Assembly: GCF_000150955.2 (NCBI RefSeq)
Contig: NC_011692.1
Coordinates: 1 to 64,000 of the forward strand
DNA length: 64,000 nt
From: Phaeodactylum tricornutum CCAP 1055/1
Lineage: Eukaryota > Bacillariophyta > Bacillariophyceae > Surirellales > Neidiaceae
Direction: 5' to 3'
Numbering within the stretch: position 1 is the first letter of the stretch; each line of letters starts with the position of its first letter. The notes below the pieces were generated by a model. That model saw only the letters and a program-made list of their open reading frames with translations, ran no database searches and was not told the origin of the DNA. Positions 61,643-64,000 of this stretch are shown in pieces. The translations under genes and the position numbers were made by a program.

Positions 61643-62805
61643 TGAACGTCCCCCTCAAACGAAACGAATGACATCGTGGAATACTGTCGCTACAACGAAA
61701 ACAATAAACTCTGATATTGCGTTGGACTTTACAATACATTTAGACGATTCCGGCATGCCCATCGACAAAGATCTTTTCAAGAAGACTGATACCACGCACC
61801 AGCAGAGATATGGACGGCACAAAGAGTGATCCACTTCGACTATCCTCCCATTTCATCTCTGAGAGAATGTCCGCGCGTTCGCCCTGAAGAAATTCCGATT
61901 TTTTTCCTCACTCAGACGAAATGGATCAGATTGAGGACGATTGGAAATCGACAGTAGCAGTAGACGATGTGGAAATGGTTGCCATTACTTCATCAGCAAG
62001 CGAAGACAGTGTTGTGTCCATAACTTCAACTTATCTTGAAAATCATGTTACACAACCACCAGCCCCAGCTCCAACCTTTCACAACTGCATATTGTCAACG
62101 TCTCGGAGGCTGTCAAAAATGAAGCACAGGGCCAATTTTGAGCCAGGAGTTTAAGTTGGCAACAGCGTGCAGGCAACAAAACTACGTTGCAAAAAAAAAA
62201 AAATAGTCTTCCGCCCTCCTATGCCCACAACCCAGCGGCAAAACAACGCTTTGAGCAGTTACAAAGGTGATTGCGACTTAATTCATGCGGAACGCACAAA
62301 ATCCGTAAAGAAAAAGCGACTGATCAAGAGCGTCCAAATCTATTTACGGGAACGCAGTATTCGGGACTTCGATCACTAACACAAAAGTAAGACGCTAATG
62401 TTTCATTGTTTACCATTGTCCTGCCTCGGCAGCCAATCTAGAAAAACGTTACCTTTTTAGTCCGGTAGTTCGGGAGTTGTAATTTCAAGACCATAAAACT
62501 TTCATCGTTGGCATTCATTAAATATGAAGTCATGGACTCACAATTGCTCGACCTGTACACCAATGAAAATGCGACATTGTTTTTAGTACAGTAAGTAAAT
62601 CTTACATTGCCACGTCCGAACAAAAGAAACGTAGTTCAAACTTGGGTTTCTGGTCGGCAAGTTTACATTCACTGTAAAGCAAACTTGGTCATCTGCTCTC
62701 TCAACAATAGCGTCTGACGAAGGAAGATCAGCGCACGACAGCTTCACTGTGCAATTGAATTTCCCGGCGAGCCGCCCGATAGTGTTGCATCCGGCAATCG
62801 AATTC

Positions 62806-63918
62806 ATGGCAATTCCTCCCGTCCGCGTATTCCTCGGACTGCTGAACATTTTCGTGTGGTACGCTGCCAATGGAATGAATGGTGTCGCAATGCAGCAGTA
62901 CGCTGGAAATTTACGGGATGCAAACATGTCGCTACCGCTAGCGGTTGTAGCAGCCTTGTCTGTCACGTATATGCAACTTGTCGCTGGGGCTCTCCTCGGT
63001 TTTTTCATTTTGCGCGTCTTCTACGCGGTAAACCTGGGTGCCTTGCTAGAAAGACCATGGTCTCATTGGATGGGATTTTTGCACGCGGCTGGCTCCGTTT
63101 TTACGAACGCTGGATTCCTCTACGGATCTGCTTCTTTGGTACAAGTCATCAAATTATTGGAACCTTTCCAGACATTGCTGTGGGGACGCTTACTGGGGTC
63201 GGAAGACACCAATTCGTTGCAATACATAGCTAGTATGTCCTTGGTGGTGGGTGGGGCTATTTCGTTGGTGCGTTCGCGACCCAATCCTCCTCATCCCGTC
63301 GCCGTCCTCAGTGCCATACTTTCGGGATGCACGTTGTCCTTACGCAACGTTTTGCAGCGCGGACAGGTGGTGGCTGCGGAAAGTTATGACGGAGGCAGTA
63401 TCGTACAAACATCGGTTGTCCAGTTCACTCTCCTTTCCTTCTACGCGAGTATGTGGGCAGTAGCTTTGGCAGCACTGCTTCACGGTTTGTTTGGAATTCT
63501 TGGCTTGGATGTTTCCGTCAGCGCCTGGTATGAACATATTCAACCGAGTACAATCTTTTGGCACCCACTGTACAATATGACGTCAGTTACGACCTTAGCC
63601 TTCTGCTCTGCTTTAACACACTCCCTTTTGAACGCTGGTAAGCGCATTGCCTCAATCATTCTGGCTATTGTTTGGTTTCGAGAAGGCTACAGTTTGGACA
63701 CCGTAACGGGCCTCGTCGTTGTTTCTATTGGCGGATGCTGGTACACTCTGGACCGCAAGAAGGGCAATGGAACGAAACACAAATCGGCTCCGCTGCAGGA
63801 ATCGCTTGTCAAAATTATAGCTGCCGTCGCGATTCTGGTACTGCTGTACATTCTGCCACTAGCGGCCACTATTTTCGACAGTATGAGCATTCCAGTGGAG
63901 ACACCTGTGGAAGGATGA
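62806..63918 (+). CDS. Triose-phosphate/nucleotide-sugar-type transporter (DMT superfamily)
   Basis: 370 residues from the first in-frame ATG (MAIPPVRVFLGLLNIFVWYA). About ten hydrophobic segments in the TPT pattern: first helix FLGLLNIFVWYAANGMN, VTYMQLVAGALLGFFILR, FLHAAGSVFTNAGFLYGSAS, VIKLLEPFQTLLWGRLLGSE (the EP-x3-LL hinge of the family), VVGGAISL, ALTHSLLNAGKRIASIILAI with the conserved Lys-Arg, and TVTGLVVVSIGGCWYTLDRK. A last helix IIAAVAILVLLYILPLAAT is extra. Transporters of this kind exchange phosphorylated sugars or nucleotide sugars across plastid or Golgi membranes. There is no bipartite plastid presequence, so a Golgi/ER role is as likely. Substrate cannot be read from sequence. 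Confidence 0.75.
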   Translation: MAIPPVRVFLGLLNIFVWYAANGMNGVAMQQYAGNLRDANMSLPLAVVAALSVTYMQLVAGALLGFFILRVFYAVNLGALLERPWSHWMGFLHAAGSVFTNAGFLYGSASLVQVIKLLEPFQTLLWGRLLGSEDTNSLQYIASMSLVVGGAISLVRSRPNPPHPVAVLSAILSGCTLSLRNVLQRGQVVAAESYDGGSIVQTSVVQFTLLSFYASMWAVALAALLHGLFGILGLDVSVSAWYEHIQPSTIFWHPLYNMTSVTTLAFCSALTHSLLNAGKRIASIILAIVWFREGYSLDTVTGLVVVSIGGCWYTLDRKKGNGTKHKSAPLQESLVKIIAAVAILVLLYILPLAATIFDSMSIPVETPVEG

Positions 63919-64000
63919 CTGACTTACAGTTAAGAGATTAATTAAGTCATTCATGTACATCTTGGCTTCGACAAAATAGGCCGGAAGAAGTTTAGGTCCA

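Larger units (their letters stand above)
60463..62805. other. Long intergenic region with scattered coding-like frames
   Basis: 2.3 kb. The first 600 bp after purH hold nothing. From 61,100 to 62,380 a series of plus-strand frames look like protein (listed separately) but cannot be joined with confidence. The last 400 bp are the presumed promoter of the transporter gene, with TTCACTGTGCAATT near 62743. No RNA gene seen. Confidence 0.45.

Noticed and set aside
1-64000. tRNA, rRNA or snRNA genes
   Set aside because: I looked for T-loop GGTTCRANNC contexts and found none with a plausible acceptor stem; a covariance-model scan would be needed to exclude them.

Overview
The window is the left end of a nuclear chromosome of a microalga, most probably a pennate diatom such as Phaeodactylum tricornutum. 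This is inferred from the CCCTAA telomere, compact genes with few short introns (70-260 bp, donors GTACGT/GTAAGT), and the gene content: a WS/DGAT acyltransferase, a DASH cryptochrome, a Pro-Ser repeat protein of diatom cell-wall style, and a eukaryotic PurH. No database could be searched, so all assignments rest on motifs read by eye.

Positions 1-13,600 are subtelomere. A perfect CCCTAA array (1-259) runs directly into three copies of a 43-bp repeat. These form the 3' tail of a 1401-residue RecQ-like helicase gene transcribed toward the telomere. Proximal to it lie about five tandem copies of a 1.2-1.5 kb unit carrying relics of a multicopy gene. They are interleaved with short modules that resemble the last codons and tail of the helicase gene. 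Nearly all modules end at the same CCTTAGG. A Pro-Ser repeat ORF, a 98.6%-identical 283-bp tandem duplication, a 58-bp duplication and a 124-bp element with 12-bp inverted ends follow.

Positions 13,600-64,000 are gene-bearing euchromatin. In order they hold an M13 metalloprotease (-), WS/DGAT (+), a rhodanese-like/methyltransferase fusion (-), an inositol-polyphosphate 4-phosphatase (-), a disordered protein (-), a kinesin-like protein with a decayed nucleotide site (+), a leucine-rich-repeat protein (-), DASH cryptochrome with an in-frame stop (-), a pepsin-type protease (+), a PDZ-like protein (-), a quinone-oxidoreductase-like MDR enzyme (-), a seven-helix membrane protein (+), ribosome-biogenesis Cgr1 (+), a disordered protein (-), a two-exon Myb/SANT protein (-), bifunctional PurH (+) and a TPT-type transporter (+). 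I place splice junctions that restore missing N- or C-termini in the M13, methyltransferase, aspartic protease, Myb and PurH genes.

Neighbouring genes do not form a pathway; they are ordinary monocistronic eukaryotic genes. Cross-cutting signals are a strongly over-represented 9-mer (TGACTGTGA/TCACAGTCA), two arrays of a 30-bp palindromic minisatellite, and several intergenic stretches with protein-like but broken reading frames.
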